A stretch of 64,000 nt of DNA from Demequina sp. TMPB413. Its GTDB lineage: Bacteria; Actinomycetota; Actinomycetes; Actinomycetales; Demequinaceae. The notes under the pieces are model-generated. The model was not told where the DNA came from. It did no database searches and worked only from the letters and a program-made list of their open reading frames with translations. Of the stretch, positions 36,049 through 45,273 are shown in pieces. Location of the stretch: assembly GCF_020447105.2 (NCBI RefSeq), contig NZ_CP096184.1, positions 1 through 64,000 of the forward strand, read 5' to 3'. Numbering within the stretch: position 1 is the first letter of the stretch; each line of letters starts with the position of its first letter. Position numbers and translations under genes: made by a program.

Positions 36049-36704
36049 CGACAACGCTCAACATCACTGTTCCCTCCGGGTGGACCAGACTTGACCTCGA
36101 CGGGAACAGGGACAAAGCGATCGAGGAGGCCGTCGAGAAGGCCTTCGCGTCTGCAGACCGTGACTCGAGCGCCATCGCAAAACACTGGATGCGCTCGCGA
36201 CTGCATGCGGCCGCCACCGCCCCCGCAGAGGCGCAGGCAGACGTGATCTCTCTGATGTACCCGTCCGCGCCCGTCGCAGGGGTGGTGCTACCGATGTCGG
36301 CGCAAGTCATGCGGTTGCATGACGGCGTACTCACGGGCGACCCCGCCCGCGTCCTCGCGGGCATCGCTGCAGGGGACACCAGTGCGACACCTATGACGTT
36401 GCAAACCGGACTCATCTTGCGGACGCACTCCGTGCGAGACGTCGCGGAGCAGTGGTCCGCCGAGATCGAGGATGCACCGCTGGACGCTGACGCGCGTGAG
36501 GGCATGGAGGCGGCTGCCGAGCGGCTCCCTGCGCTTCGCGTGCAGTACATGATCCCTGGTCACGAGGGGTCCGCGTGGCACATCGCGGCGTTCTCGGCGA
36601 TGCTGGGCGACACAAGCGCGGAAGGGCAAGGGGGGCTTGCAGAGCTCTATCTTGAGTTGTGCGACGCTTTCATCCTGTCCGCGGTCGTACGAGAGGACGC
36701 CTGA
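36045..36704 (+). CDS. Unknown protein of T7SS locus (219 aa)
   Basis: The protein is not recognised. It is soluble, starts with a beta-strand-like segment (LNITVPSGWTRLDL), has a helical section, and ends with GSAWHIAAFSAMLGDT and an acidic helix. No signal peptide or TM segment. The GTG start overlaps the preceding stop (GTGA), and its own stop overlaps the next start (TGATG), so it is made together with the presumed secreted protein. A chaperone or recognition role comparable to EspG is an untested idea from position only. Confidence 0.7.
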   Translation: MTTTLNITVPSGWTRLDLDGNRDKAIEEAVEKAFASADRDSSAIAKHWMRSRLHAAATAPAEAQADVISLMYPSAPVAGVVLPMSAQVMRLHDGVLTGDPARVLAGIAAGDTSATPMTLQTGLILRTHSVRDVAEQWSAEIEDAPLDADAREGMEAAAERLPALRVQYMIPGHEGSAWHIAAFSAMLGDTSAEGQGGLAELYLELCDAFILSAVVREDA

Positions 36705-37258
36705 TGAGGAACGCAGTGACCTTCGCGCTCGACGAGAACGTGTGGATCCCCTTGCCTCGTCGCGGCACACTGACGCCTCAGGCTCAAGGTCAGTGGGTGG
36801 AGTACGCGACGGCGATCGCCGCACGCAATTCCGGCGCGCAAGGGGACGCGGTCGACACGCTGCGCGACCACCTCAAGACTCTTGTTGAGGGCGCTACTGA
36901 TGGTGAGCAGTTCGTCTTTGCCCCTGTGGGTGAGCCCTACCCGACTGTGGTCGACCTCATGACGTCGTCAGATGGTGCGAAATGGCGCCGCGCCACAGAA
37001 GAGCGTCTGCTCGACGACGCCTCCGGAACCGCGACCGTGGAGTGCCACGACGTCGAGCACTCTCGTCTTGGCAACGCGCGCATGGTGATGCGTGTCAACC
37101 GGGACTCCGATCCGTTGACCGCGACCGTCGCATTTTGGGGTGAGGCGGATGGTCGGGGATTCGGTCTGGAGGCGACCACCGACCAGTTGCTGGTGGCCGG
37201 TCAGATCGCCGCGGCAGGTAAGGCACTGTTCGAGACTTTCGCGCCCCGCGGCGCGTAG
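36704..37258 (+). CDS. Unknown protein of T7SS locus (184 aa)
   Basis: Not recognised. A 184-residue soluble alpha/beta protein with no signal peptide, beginning NAVTFALDENVWIPLP, which echoes the start of the preceding protein (beta-strand then WxxLxL). Both could be related folds acting together. The start is fixed by the 1-bp TGATG overlap; the longer upstream frame reads through the neighbour. A 29-bp gap follows before the next gene. Confidence 0.7.
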   Translation: MRNAVTFALDENVWIPLPRRGTLTPQAQGQWVEYATAIAARNSGAQGDAVDTLRDHLKTLVEGATDGEQFVFAPVGEPYPTVVDLMTSSDGAKWRRATEERLLDDASGTATVECHDVEHSRLGNARMVMRVNRDSDPLTATVAFWGEADGRGFGLEATTDQLLVAGQIAAAGKALFETFAPRGA

Positions 37259-37287
37259 CGGCGGCCGGGCCTGGCTCCTCTGAGACC

Positions 37288-39003
37288 GTGAACTCCATGG
37301 GCACCACGAGTGAGTCGCAGGCTGCTCGACGACGGGGCGGTCGCCGAGCCTTAGCGGAGTTGTGTGGAGGACTCGGGGGCCTCGTCGCCGCGCTCGTCAT
37401 CGCCGCGGCCCCCGTCATCGGTGCGATCGGGAGCCTTTCGGTTCCGCTGCGACTCGCCGTTGCTCTCGCCGTTCTTGCTGTCGGCGTCGCTGGCTGGGGC
37501 GCCGCGTCGGCGGTGGTGCGTTGGGCCAAGCGACCTCTCGTTGGCCCATTTGCGGAACAAATTGTGGAGCATGCAAGCGCAGGCCGTGGTTCTGCCCTGG
37601 AGTCCAGTTCCGAATGGGCGAGGGGCTGGAGTGGTGGGGTGTTGATGCTGAGCAACTCCGTCCAGGTGGGCCCAGCATTGGTACGCAAGCACTTCTTCGA
37701 GGACGTCGTCGGAGTCCTTCGCGTCGTGATGCCGGGGGCCAACGGCGAGGCCGAGATCGTCAGCCCCGTGGCGATGGGCTCTCTTCCCAAGCAGGCCGGA
37801 TGCTTTGACCTCTTCGGTCCAGCGGTTCCCGACGACGTGATGGAGGCGTCGCTGGGCGTCACCGTCGACCCTGACCAGTGGGGCCTTCCCCGGGGGTGGC
37901 GCGTTCGTGCTGAACGGGCTGCCGCATCCGCCGAGGTCCTGACCCCCGCGTTGGCCCGGGCGCTCGCCACGCTTGATGAGCCGTCCGCAGTCGTGAGGAT
38001 TGACCGAGAACGCTATGCGGCATGGTGCATGTCGGGTTCGCATGAAGCATCCCTTGAAGACTGGGTGATGCACGGCGCGCGTTTGGGCGAGGCGCTATCG
38101 CACGGTGAGGCTCGCGAACTGCAGATGGCCTCTCTGCGGCTCGGGGAAGCACGACCGCTGAGCCCCGACGACGGTACCGATGCCTCGACTGGGCATCTTC
38201 GTGCGACGAGCATCGCCCGTCGGCGCTGGAAGTTCGTCGTGGCATTCGCTGGATTCATCGCGGCGGAGTCTCTCGTGGTGCTGGGAGTCTCGTCCTGGAT
38301 GTCGAGCGGGAGCGACGGGAGCGTGACCAGCGCAGTGGCAGTGCCTGGGGTGCTCGCAGTCGGTGCGGCAGGGGTGACTCTGTGGGCGCGTCGGCGCGTG
38401 TCGGCGCTGGCGCGTCGCCACAGCGCGGTGGCAGAGCAGGTTGCGCAGGTGGCGTTGCGTCGGGGACTCGACTTCCGCGCGCGTCCAGCATCCGGCGCTG
38501 GGTACTGGAGCCGCACGCTGTTTAGTCGAGTCCGCGACCTCACCGCAGCGCCGGTGGCCGAGGGCGTTCTTGGTGACGTAAGGGGCGGAGCCATCTACCT
38601 CGAGGGTGACTATGGCACGCCAGTGCTTGCAATGAAAGCCTTCTCATCCAGAGTGGTGTGGGCGGAACTCCCGCGCGCGCTTGAACCCGTCGACTTCGTC
38701 CCTGAGCGCATGTCCGATGCTCTGGCCAAGCTCCTGGGTGGCCGAGATGTGGACGTGGAGTCGTATGGCTTCAACAGACGGTGGAGGGTCAAGGCGACTG
38801 ACGAGCGTGAGGCCCACGGCATTCTTCAGCCCCGCATGATCGACTTCCTGAACTCAGTCGAGGGCCGCAGCGTCGCATTTCACGTCGATGGCGAGCGCGT
38901 TCTGATCTGGGACGACGGTGCTGACGAAGACGTCGACCTCGACGCGCGGCTGACGCTCCTGCAGGGCTTTATCGATCGACTTCCAGGGCACCTACGCTCA
39001 TGA
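37288..39003 (+). CDS. Membrane protein with DUF3137-like C-terminal domain, paralogue 1
   Basis: A 571-residue protein with TM pairs near residues 25-70 and near 310-365. A large soluble segment lies between the pairs, and a C-terminal domain of about 150 residues begins near 415. That domain is almost repeated in the next gene: both contain DVDVESY, FNRRWRVKATDEREAHGI and IDRLPGHLR. The domain resembles DUF3137-type sequences by eye; function unknown. The start is uncertain: GTG 37288 or ATG 37297, neither with a good ribosome site. It overlaps the paralogue by ATGA. Confidence 0.75.
   Translation: MNSMGTTSESQAARRRGGRRALAELCGGLGGLVAALVIAAAPVIGAIGSLSVPLRLAVALAVLAVGVAGWGAASAVVRWAKRPLVGPFAEQIVEHASAGRGSALESSSEWARGWSGGVLMLSNSVQVGPALVRKHFFEDVVGVLRVVMPGANGEAEIVSPVAMGSLPKQAGCFDLFGPAVPDDVMEASLGVTVDPDQWGLPRGWRVRAERAAASAEVLTPALARALATLDEPSAVVRIDRERYAAWCMSGSHEASLEDWVMHGARLGEALSHGEARELQMASLRLGEARPLSPDDGTDASTGHLRATSIARRRWKFVVAFAGFIAAESLVVLGVSSWMSSGSDGSVTSAVAVPGVLAVGAAGVTLWARRRVSALARRHSAVAEQVAQVALRRGLDFRARPASGAGYWSRTLFSRVRDLTAAPVAEGVLGDVRGGAIYLEGDYGTPVLAMKAFSSRVVWAELPRALEPVDFVPERMSDALAKLLGGRDVDVESYGFNRRWRVKATDEREAHGILQPRMIDFLNSVEGRSVAFHVDGERVLIWDDGADEDVDLDARLTLLQGFIDRLPGHLRS
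38731..38858 (+). repeat. Duplicated coding segment, copy 1
   Basis: These 128 bases, within the C-terminal domain of the first DUF3137-like gene, are near-identical to 39976-40103 in the adjacent paralogue, while flanking parts of the two genes are much less alike. This suggests recent duplication with gene conversion. Confidence 0.7.
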
Positions 39004-40244
39004 CACGTAGAGGTCGGCGGGTCGCCGGGACTGGGAGGCGAGAGAGGCGCGGCGACATCACGCCATTTGGGCGGGAAGACTTCCACATGGCGTCGCTGTT
39101 GCTGGCCGCGATCGCCACCATCGCTGCGCCGGTGCTGGGAGCCCTCGCCCTCTACCGGGTGGGCGAGGCTTGGCTAGGCGACGAGAGCCTCTCAGGCGCC
39201 CTCCCCGTTGCGGGAGCCGCGCTAGCCGCGAACGCCGCGTTGGTCGTCCTCGTGTGGGCCGCGGGTTGGCAGGACCGCTGGAGGCTCCGGACGCGTGCAG
39301 CCTCCGGCATAGGCAAGGGCGCTCGCGCGCGTCGCCGTGAGGCCGCTCGCAGAGAGAAGTTCAGGGCCGAACGGCCCGACTATCTCAGCATTCCGAGTCG
39401 AGTCCGGCGCCGCTGGATGTGGACCTATCTGCTATGCCTGATCTATGCGGGAGTACCTGCTGTCAGCGTGCCGGTCGCCATCGTGGGGCTGGACATGTTC
39501 AGCGGATCTGAGCCGTTCCTGGCTGCGATCAGGGGCGAGCGTTTTACGGACGGCGACCACCTCGTTTTGACGGGCCTCTTGGCGATCGCCGCGCTGTTCT
39601 GGCTGTCGCTCTCACGGCTCGCCTACCTGAAGTTCAACCGGATTGATCGCCGGCACCATCGAGTCGCCGACCAGGTGCGTGCGCTCGCGACAGCGCGGGG
39701 TTGGGTTTACGACAACGAAGACACTGAAGACGCCAAGCTCGACGAGACCTGGACCGCAGCCCCATTCAGTCGTGTGATCGGACTGACCGCGATGCCCCGC
39801 GCTCATCCCACGCCGCAAGCGCGCGGGGCCGGTGCCGCGTGGCTTGAAGGCGACTTTGGGCACGACCTGTTGCCGTATCGGTCATTCACCTCGCGCGTGG
39901 TGTGGGCGGACCTGCCGCGCGCGCTTCAGGCGGTGGATTTCGTTCCCGAGCGCATCTCAGATGCGGTGTTCACGCTCCTGGGTGGCCGGGACGTGGACGT
40001 GGAGTCGTATGACTTCAACCGCCGGTGGAGGGTGAAGGCGACAGACGAGCGTGAGGCCCACGGCATTCTTCAGCCGCGCATGATCGACTTCTTGAACTCC
40101 GTGGAGGACCCTGCGGTCGCCTTTCACGTCGACGGCGAGCGAGTGCTGATCTGGGACGACAGCAAGGACGAAGACGTGGACCTCGACGCCAGAGTCTCGC
40201 TCCTCGAGGCGTTCATCGACAGGCTGCCTGGCCACCTACGCTAG
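39000..40244 (+). CDS. Membrane protein with DUF3137-like C-terminal domain, paralogue 2
   Basis: A 414-residue paralogue of the preceding protein: two N-terminal TM segments (about 30-85), two more near 140-215, and the same C-terminal domain (about 255-414). The domain ends alike in the two proteins (GLPGHLR-type tail), but the central soluble domain of paralogue 1 is missing. The ATGA overlap at 39000 suggests coupling; an in-frame ATG at 39087 with GGAAG upstream is an alternative start. It is the last plus-strand gene of the T7SS locus and converges on the ABC-2 permease gene 27 bp away. Confidence 0.75.
   Translation: MTRRGRRVAGTGRRERRGDITPFGREDFHMASLLLAAIATIAAPVLGALALYRVGEAWLGDESLSGALPVAGAALAANAALVVLVWAAGWQDRWRLRTRAASGIGKGARARRREAARREKFRAERPDYLSIPSRVRRRWMWTYLLCLIYAGVPAVSVPVAIVGLDMFSGSEPFLAAIRGERFTDGDHLVLTGLLAIAALFWLSLSRLAYLKFNRIDRRHHRVADQVRALATARGWVYDNEDTEDAKLDETWTAAPFSRVIGLTAMPRAHPTPQARGAGAAWLEGDFGHDLLPYRSFTSRVVWADLPRALQAVDFVPERISDAVFTLLGGRDVDVESYDFNRRWRVKATDEREAHGILQPRMIDFLNSVEDPAVAFHVDGERVLIWDDSKDEDVDLDARVSLLEAFIDRLPGHLR
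39976..40103 (+). repeat. Duplicated coding segment, copy 2
   Basis: Partner of 38731-38858. The pair differs at scattered, mostly third-codon positions, with one clear replacement (Gly to Asp after DVDVESY). Confidence 0.7.
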
Positions 40245-40271
40245 CGGTCGACCTGCCGAGTGACGCCGCGG

Positions 40272-41114
40272 CTAGGAGTCCTCGGGTCGCATCCACCTGA
40301 ACGTGCGAACCGACACCACCAGCCCGATGACAAACCATGCGGCCAGCACCACCGCCGTCATGGGGTGCTCCCACGAGCCGGCAACCTCCTGCTCGGCGAA
40401 GTAGTCAGGGAGGAATACCGAGCGCATTCCTTGAGCCAGCCACTTGAGCGGAAAGAGCGCGGCGAACTGTTGGAGCCCGCTCGACAACTGGGTGTAGACA
40501 AAGAAGACACCCGACGTGAACTGCAGCACTAGCACGACGGGCGTGAGGATGGCCGACGCGGCCTTGGCGTTGCGGAGAAGTGACGACGTCGCGATCCCGA
40601 GAACGACCGATGCGGCGGTGCCGAGCAGGAAGACCCAGGCGAACGTCAGCCACGGCCCGCTCTCGGCGGGCAAGGTCACGTCATACAGCGCTACGCCGAG
40701 CCCCACAAGGATGGCGATCTGCACAAGAGACACCAGCACCACTTGAGCGAGTTTGCCAGCGAAGTAGGCGGTCGCTGGGAGCGGTGTCGAGTAGATGCGT
40801 TTGAGGACGTCAGCGTCGCGATCGATCGAAATGGTGATCGCAAGCGACTGGAAGCCGGTATTCAGGATCCCGGTGGCGATCATGCCCGCCAAGAAGTACT
40901 GCGAGAACGTGACCGCGGGCTGCCCGGGGGGTGGGTCTCCGACGGTCTGCTCCCCGAAGATGGAGCCGAACAGCACGAGCAGCATCATGGGGAACAAGAA
41001 GATGAAGATCATCTGCTCGCGCGACCGAAGGAACTCCTTGAGCTCGACGCGCATGCGGTCTACTGCCATCGACATCCACGACGGATGCGCCGCCTCGTTG
41101 GCCGCCGTGCTCAT
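40272..41114 (-). CDS. ABC-2 type transporter permease
   Basis: A 280-residue permease with six TM segments of the ABC-2/DrrB type. A cytosolic amphipathic helix (VDRMRVELKEFLRSREQMIF) precedes the first TM, and the loop FKRIYSTPLPATAYFAGKLA-like signature (here VLKRIYSTPLPATAYFAGKL) follows the second. It exports drugs, lipids or polysaccharide with the ATPase encoded immediately upstream; the two overlap by ATGA at 41111-41114. Substrate unknown. Confidence 0.92.
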   Translation of the reverse strand: MSTAANEAAHPSWMSMAVDRMRVELKEFLRSREQMIFIFLFPMMLLVLFGSIFGEQTVGDPPPGQPAVTFSQYFLAGMIATGILNTGFQSLAITISIDRDADVLKRIYSTPLPATAYFAGKLAQVVLVSLVQIAILVGLGVALYDVTLPAESGPWLTFAWVFLLGTAASVVLGIATSSLLRNAKAASAILTPVVLVLQFTSGVFFVYTQLSSGLQQFAALFPLKWLAQGMRSVFLPDYFAEQEVAGSWEHPMTAVVLAAWFVIGLVVSVRTFRWMRPEDS

Positions 41115-41992
41115 GCCGCTGCCTCCTGGTCACGTAGTGCGGATTCGTCTGCGGTCGCTTCTCCGATGAGGCTGAGGTACACGTCCTCGAGCGACGGATG
41201 GGTGACCGTGAGGCCGGGGATCTCGCCGCCGAACTTCTCGGCGAGCCGCTGGACCACCGCGGTCGGTGCGGCTGTCTCCTCTCGCTTGCGCGCTCCGCCC
41301 TCCTCCCACGCCACCACCGCAGCCGACGCGCGGGCCCTCAGTTTGGCGGGGGTGTCGAGGGCGATCAGGCGTCCGTTGTTGATGATCCCAATGCGGTCGG
41401 CGAGGTACTCGGCCTCGTCAAGATAGTGCGTAGTGAGGAGGACAGTGGTGCCGTCGCTTGCAAGCCCTTGGATGAGCCCCCAGAAGCTGCGCCGCGCCTC
41501 AGGATCGAAGCCAGTGGTCGGCTCGTCGAGGAAGACGAGGCGTGGGTTGCCGATCACCGCCAGGCCTACGTCGAGGCGCCGCCGCTGACCCCCGGAGAGA
41601 GTCTGTGGCTTGGCTTCCGCCTTGTCGGTCAGGCCGATGGCGGCGAGAGTCTCGTCGACGTCGCGTGGGTTCGGGTAGAGGCGAGAGGCGTGGGTGAGTG
41701 CCTCGCGAGCGGTCAGGAAGGAGCGGTCAGAGGTCGACTGGAGCATGAGGCCGATGCTGGATCGCCATTCACGTCCGGCGTGCTGAGGGTCAATGCCAAG
41801 CACGCTCACGTCGCCGGAAGTGCGACGCCTGAATCCCTCGAGGATCTCGATGGTGGTCGACTTGCCCGCGCCATTGGGTCCGAGCAGCGCGAACACCTCG
41901 CCCTCAGGAATGTCGAGGTCAAGGCCGTCTACGGCGCGCTTGGGACCGTAGTGCTTATGAAGGCCGCGAATCGTGATGGCCGGAGAGGTCAT
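41111..41992 (-). CDS. ABC transporter ATP-binding protein (DrrA-like)
   Basis: A 293-residue ATPase: Walker A GPNGAGKST, Q-loop in MLQSTSDRSF, signature LSGGQRRRLDVGLAV, Walker B LVFLDEPTTGFDP, H-loop TTHYLDEAE. The C-terminal part (VVQRLAEKFGGEIPGLTVTH and LEDVYLSLIG) is the DrrA/CcmA-type tail that contacts the ABC-2 permease. An efflux exporter is expected. Confidence 0.94.
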   Translation of the reverse strand: MTSPAITIRGLHKHYGPKRAVDGLDLDIPEGEVFALLGPNGAGKSTTIEILEGFRRRTSGDVSVLGIDPQHAGREWRSSIGLMLQSTSDRSFLTAREALTHASRLYPNPRDVDETLAAIGLTDKAEAKPQTLSGGQRRRLDVGLAVIGNPRLVFLDEPTTGFDPEARRSFWGLIQGLASDGTTVLLTTHYLDEAEYLADRIGIINNGRLIALDTPAKLRARASAAVVAWEEGGARKREETAAPTAVVQRLAEKFGGEIPGLTVTHPSLEDVYLSLIGEATADESALRDQEAAA

Positions 41993-42069
41993 GGGGCGAG
42001 CGTAATGGCCCCCGCAGGGGCGCGCGCATCGTCCATGAGACCGATTCGGCCCCCTGACGTCTCTTGGGG

Positions 42070-43290
42070 CTACTTCGCCTCGGCCAGGAGCGACTGCATC
42101 CTTGTGACGCCCTCAACCAGGTCGTCGTCTCCCAGCGCATAGCTGAGGCGCAAGTAGCCACTGGGGCCAAAAGCCTCACCCGGTACCACCGCAACTTCCG
42201 CCTCTTCGAGGATGACGGCGGCGAGGTCGGCGCTCGAGGTGATCCGCCGCCCGCGCACCGTCAGCCCAATCAACCCTGACACCGAGGGGTAGGCGTAGAA
42301 GGCGCCGGTGGGCGTCGGCACCGTGAGGCCCTCAATCTCACTGAGCATCGACACCATGGTGGTGCGCCTGCGATCGAAGGCCTTGCGCATCAAATGGACG
42401 TCCTCGAGCCCGCCCTCAAGAGCGGCGATGGCGGCGCGTTGAGAAACGTTCGCGACGTTGCTGGTGAGGTGCGACTGGAAGTTCGCCGCCGCCTTGGTGA
42501 CGTCTGCGGGGGAGATCATCCACCCGACCCTCCAACCGGTCATGGCGTACGTCTTGGCCACACCGTTCACCACGATGGTCTGCTCAGCCAGTTCCGGAAC
42601 GGCTCGCACGATGGGACTGAACTCAGCGTCGTCGTAGGTGAGGTGTTCGTAGATTTCGTCGGTGATGACCCAAATGCCGTGCTCCAGCGCCCACTCACCG
42701 ATCGCCTTGGTCTGCTCGGGCGAGTACACGGCGCCAGTGGGGTTGGACGGCGAACAGAACAGCAGCGCCTTGGTCCTCTCGGTGCGCGCCTGCTCAAGTT
42801 GCTCGACCGAGACCAGGTAGCCCTGGTCCGCTCCCGCGAAGACCTCGACGGGGGTACCACCCGCGAGCGAAATCGCTTCGGGGTAGGTAGTCCAGTACGG
42901 AGCGGGCAGCAGCACCTCGTCGCCAGGATCAAGAATGGCCGCGAAGGACTGGAACACTGCCTGCTTGCCACCGTTGGTAACGATGACGTTGGCAGGGTCA
43001 ACCTCGTAGCCGCTGTCGCGCAAGGTCTTGGTGGCGATCGCCTGCTTGAGTTCTGGCAACCCTGTTGCCGGCGTGTAGCGGTGGTTCTTGGGCTCCCGCG
43101 CGGCGTCAATGGCCGCGTTGACGATGAACCCTGGCGTCGGGAAGTCAGGTTCTCCCGCGCCGAAGCCGATGACGGGACGGCCGGCGGCCTTGAGGGCCTT
43201 AGCCTTGGCATCAACCGCCAACGTGGCAGAGGGCGCAATGGCGCCGAGGCGGGCAGAGACGCGGCGTTCTGGTGCAAGCATGCCAGTCAT
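42070..43290 (-). CDS. Pyridoxal-phosphate aminotransferase, aspartate type (class I, subgroup 1-beta)
   Basis: A 406-residue fold-type I aminotransferase. Motifs: [10 protein letters not shown] near the N-terminus, [10 protein letters not shown] at the cofactor phosphate, [20 protein letters not shown], and [17 protein letters not shown] with the Schiff-base Lys in AKTY. The C-terminal [13 protein letters not shown] includes the carboxylate-binding Arg. It likely interconverts aspartate/oxaloacetate or prephenate/arogenate with glutamate/2-oxoglutarate. ATG 43290 is chosen, 43281 possible. It is divergent from the tRNA-Trp/secE unit, where an aspartate aminotransferase is a common actinobacterial neighbour. 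Confidence 0.92.
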   Translation of the reverse strand: MTGMLAPERRVSARLGAIAPSATLAVDAKAKALKAAGRPVIGFGAGEPDFPTPGFIVNAAIDAAREPKNHRYTPATGLPELKQAIATKTLRDSGYEVDPANVIVTNGGKQAVFQSFAAILDPGDEVLLPAPYWTTYPEAISLAGGTPVEVFAGADQGYLVSVEQLEQARTERTKALLFCSPSNPTGAVYSPEQTKAIGEWALEHGIWVITDEIYEHLTYDDAEFSPIVRAVPELAEQTIVVNGVAKTYAMTGWRVGWMISPADVTKAAANFQSHLTSNVANVSQRAAIAALEGGLEDVHLMRKAFDRRRTTMVSMLSEIEGLTVPTPTGAFYAYPSVSGLIGLTVRGRRITSSADLAAVILEEAEVAVVPGEAFGPSGYLRLSYALGDDDLVEGVTRMQSLLAEAK

Positions 43291-43474
43291 TGTTCCACTT
43301 CGCGCGCGGGAGGTTTTGCGGCCGTTCGCGTTCGGGCGGCAAACCGCGTAACATGGCACTTCGGCGATTGACAGAAGCCATGATGACTCGCGCCCAAAAT
43401 GTGAGTTGTCGGAGGTTCTCCTCGGGGAGCCAAGGTTGCTGTCGAACACCACCAGGGGTTCTCAACCACCCCGA

Positions 43475-43547
43475 AGGGCAGTGGCGCAATTGGTAGCGCA
43501 TCGGTCTCCAAAACCGACGGTTGGGGGTTCGAGTCCCTCCTGCCCTG
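43475..43547 (+). tRNA. tRNA-Trp (anticodon CCA)
   Basis: A full cloverleaf of 73 bases: acceptor AGGGCAG pairs CTGCCCT (43475-43481 with 43540-43546), discriminator G 43547. The anticodon stem 43501-43505/43513-43517 surrounds CTCCAAA with anticodon CCA at 43508-43510, and the T arm contains GGTTCGAGTCC. No CCA end is encoded. It lies just upstream of secE, the usual actinobacterial position. Confidence 0.97.
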
Positions 43548-43593
43548 CGTAGAGCGGGTCTTCCCGCACCGCACAAGCGAAGGAATTATCAAG

Positions 43594-43851
43594 GTGAGCG
43601 AATCTGCAGTGACGGATTCCGGAGAGCGGGACCCACGCCACGAAGAGCGTGAGGGCCTGAACCTCTTCGGTCGCATCGCGCTGTTCGTGCGCCAGGTGAT
43701 TTCCGAGCTTCGTCGCGTCGTGACCCCCACGCGCGAGGAACTCATCAACTACATCTGGGTCGTGCTTGGATTCGTCGCCGTCATGATGGCGCTGACATTC
43801 GCGCTCGACTTCGGCTTCAATTCGCTGACCGAATGGGTCTTCGGCGACTAG
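43594..43851 (+). CDS. secE: Preprotein translocase subunit SecE
   Basis: An 85-residue SecE with a charged cytosolic N-terminus, the conserved amphipathic helix VRQVISELRRVVTPTREEL and one TM segment (YIWVVLGFVAVMMALTFALDF). It stabilises SecY in the Sec channel. GTG start behind AAGGA. nusG follows after 26 bp. Confidence 0.96.
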   Translation: MSESAVTDSGERDPRHEEREGLNLFGRIALFVRQVISELRRVVTPTREELINYIWVVLGFVAVMMALTFALDFGFNSLTEWVFGD

Positions 43852-43877
43852 CCGAGTAGCCAGACGAAAGGAAAGAC

Positions 43878-44699
43878 GTGAGCACAGATCCCCACGACGC
43901 CGTCGACAACATCGACGACGCCGAGGTTGCGCCTGAGCAGGTTGCGCCAGTGGACGACGCTGCAATTGACGACGCTCCAGTGGACGCGGTGGTCGAGGGC
44001 GACGACGACACCGTGCCTTCCGACCCAGGAGCGCCGCTTGAGGAGGACGCGCTCACCGTGGCCGACGAGGCGCCCGGCGCCGTCGCCGACGACGAGGTCG
44101 ACCCCAAGGTCGCTTTCCGCTCCTCGCTGCTCATGCAAGACGGCGACTGGTACGTCGTCCACAGCTACAGCGGCCACGAGAAGCGCGTCAAGCAAGCGAT
44201 CGAGCACCGCGTCGTGAGCCTCAACATGGAGGACTACATCTTCCAGGTCGAGGTCCCGATGGAAGACGTCGTCGAGTACAAGAACGGCCAGAAGAAGCAG
44301 GTCACCCGCGTGCGGATGCCCGGCTACGTGCTGGTGCGGATGGACCTGACCGACGCGTCGTGGGGCGCAGTGCGCAACACGCCCGGCGTGACGGGTTTCG
44401 TGGGCCACGCTCACCAGCCAGTGCCGCTTACCCCTGACGAGGTGTACGCGATGATGGCGCCGCCAGCGCCAGCGTCGTCCGCTTCCGACGAAGGTGGCGA
44501 CGCATCGTCCAGGCCGCAGGTCGAGCTTGACTTCCAGGTGGGAGAGGCGATCACCGTCATCGACGGCCCATTCGCCACGCTGCCCGGCACCATTTCCGAG
44601 ATCAGTGTGGAGAGCCAGAAGCTCCACGTCCTCGTATCAATCTTCGGCCGCGAAACTCCGGTCGAACTCTCGTTCTCGCAAGTCCAGAAGATCGTCTAG
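43878..44699 (+). CDS. nusG: Transcription termination/antitermination factor NusG
   Basis: A 273-residue NusG with the actinobacterial acidic N-terminal extension (about 1-80), the NGN domain ([42 protein letters not shown]) and a C-terminal KOW domain ([19 protein letters not shown]). A Ser/Ala/Pro-rich insert of about 20 residues separates the two domains. It binds RNA polymerase and modulates pausing and Rho-dependent termination. Confidence 0.96.
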   Translation: MSTDPHDAVDNIDDAEVAPEQVAPVDDAAIDDAPVDAVVEGDDDTVPSDPGAPLEEDALTVADEAPGAVADDEVDPKVAFRSSLLMQDGDWYVVHSYSGHEKRVKQAIEHRVVSLNMEDYIFQVEVPMEDVVEYKNGQKKQVTRVRMPGYVLVRMDLTDASWGAVRNTPGVTGFVGHAHQPVPLTPDEVYAMMAPPAPASSASDEGGDASSRPQVELDFQVGEAITVIDGPFATLPGTISEISVESQKLHVLVSIFGRETPVELSFSQVQKIV

Positions 44700-44775
44700 G
44701 CGATACCGACAGGCAAGAACGAACCACCAGGCGGCGTGAGCCGCCACCACTCACACAGAAGGACCCGAAAGACCA

Positions 44776-45207
44776 ATGGCACCCCCGAAGAAGAAGGTTG
44801 CCGGCCTGATCAAGCTCCAAATTCAGGCTGGTGCCGCGAACCCGGCTCCGCCCGTCGGCCCTGCACTGGGTCAGCACGGCGTGAACATCATGGAGTTCTG
44901 CAAGGCCTACAACGCCGCGACCGAGTCGCAGCGAGGCAACATCGTCCCCGTGGAAATCACGGTGTACGAAGACCGCAGCTTCACGTTCATCACCAAGACC
45001 CCGCCCGCGTCACAGCTCATCAAGAAGGCTGCCGGCGTCGCCAAGGGTTCAGGTGTCCCGCACACCGACAAGGTCGGCTCGCTGACCATGGCTCAGGTGC
45101 GCGAGATCGCCGAGACCAAGATGGACGACCTCAACGCGAATGACATCGACGCCGCTGCCAAGATCATTGCAGGCACCGCGCGCTCGATGGGCATCACCGT
45201 TAAGTAG
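44776..45207 (+). CDS. rplK: 50S ribosomal protein L11
   Basis: A 143-residue L11 with the full N-terminal domain ([20 protein letters not shown], the thiostrepton-site Pro-rich helix) and C-terminal rRNA-binding domain ending in [11 protein letters not shown]. It forms the GTPase-associated centre with 23S rRNA. rplA follows after 66 bp. Confidence 0.97.
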   Translation: MAPPKKKVAGLIKLQIQAGAANPAPPVGPALGQHGVNIMEFCKAYNAATESQRGNIVPVEITVYEDRSFTFITKTPPASQLIKKAAGVAKGSGVPHTDKVGSLTMAQVREIAETKMDDLNANDIDAAAKIIAGTARSMGITVK

Positions 45208-45273
45208 TCGATACACCCCAGTGGGAGGGCCAGCGCTGGCCCGTCACCACGCCTTCACCGAAAGAAGAAGCAC

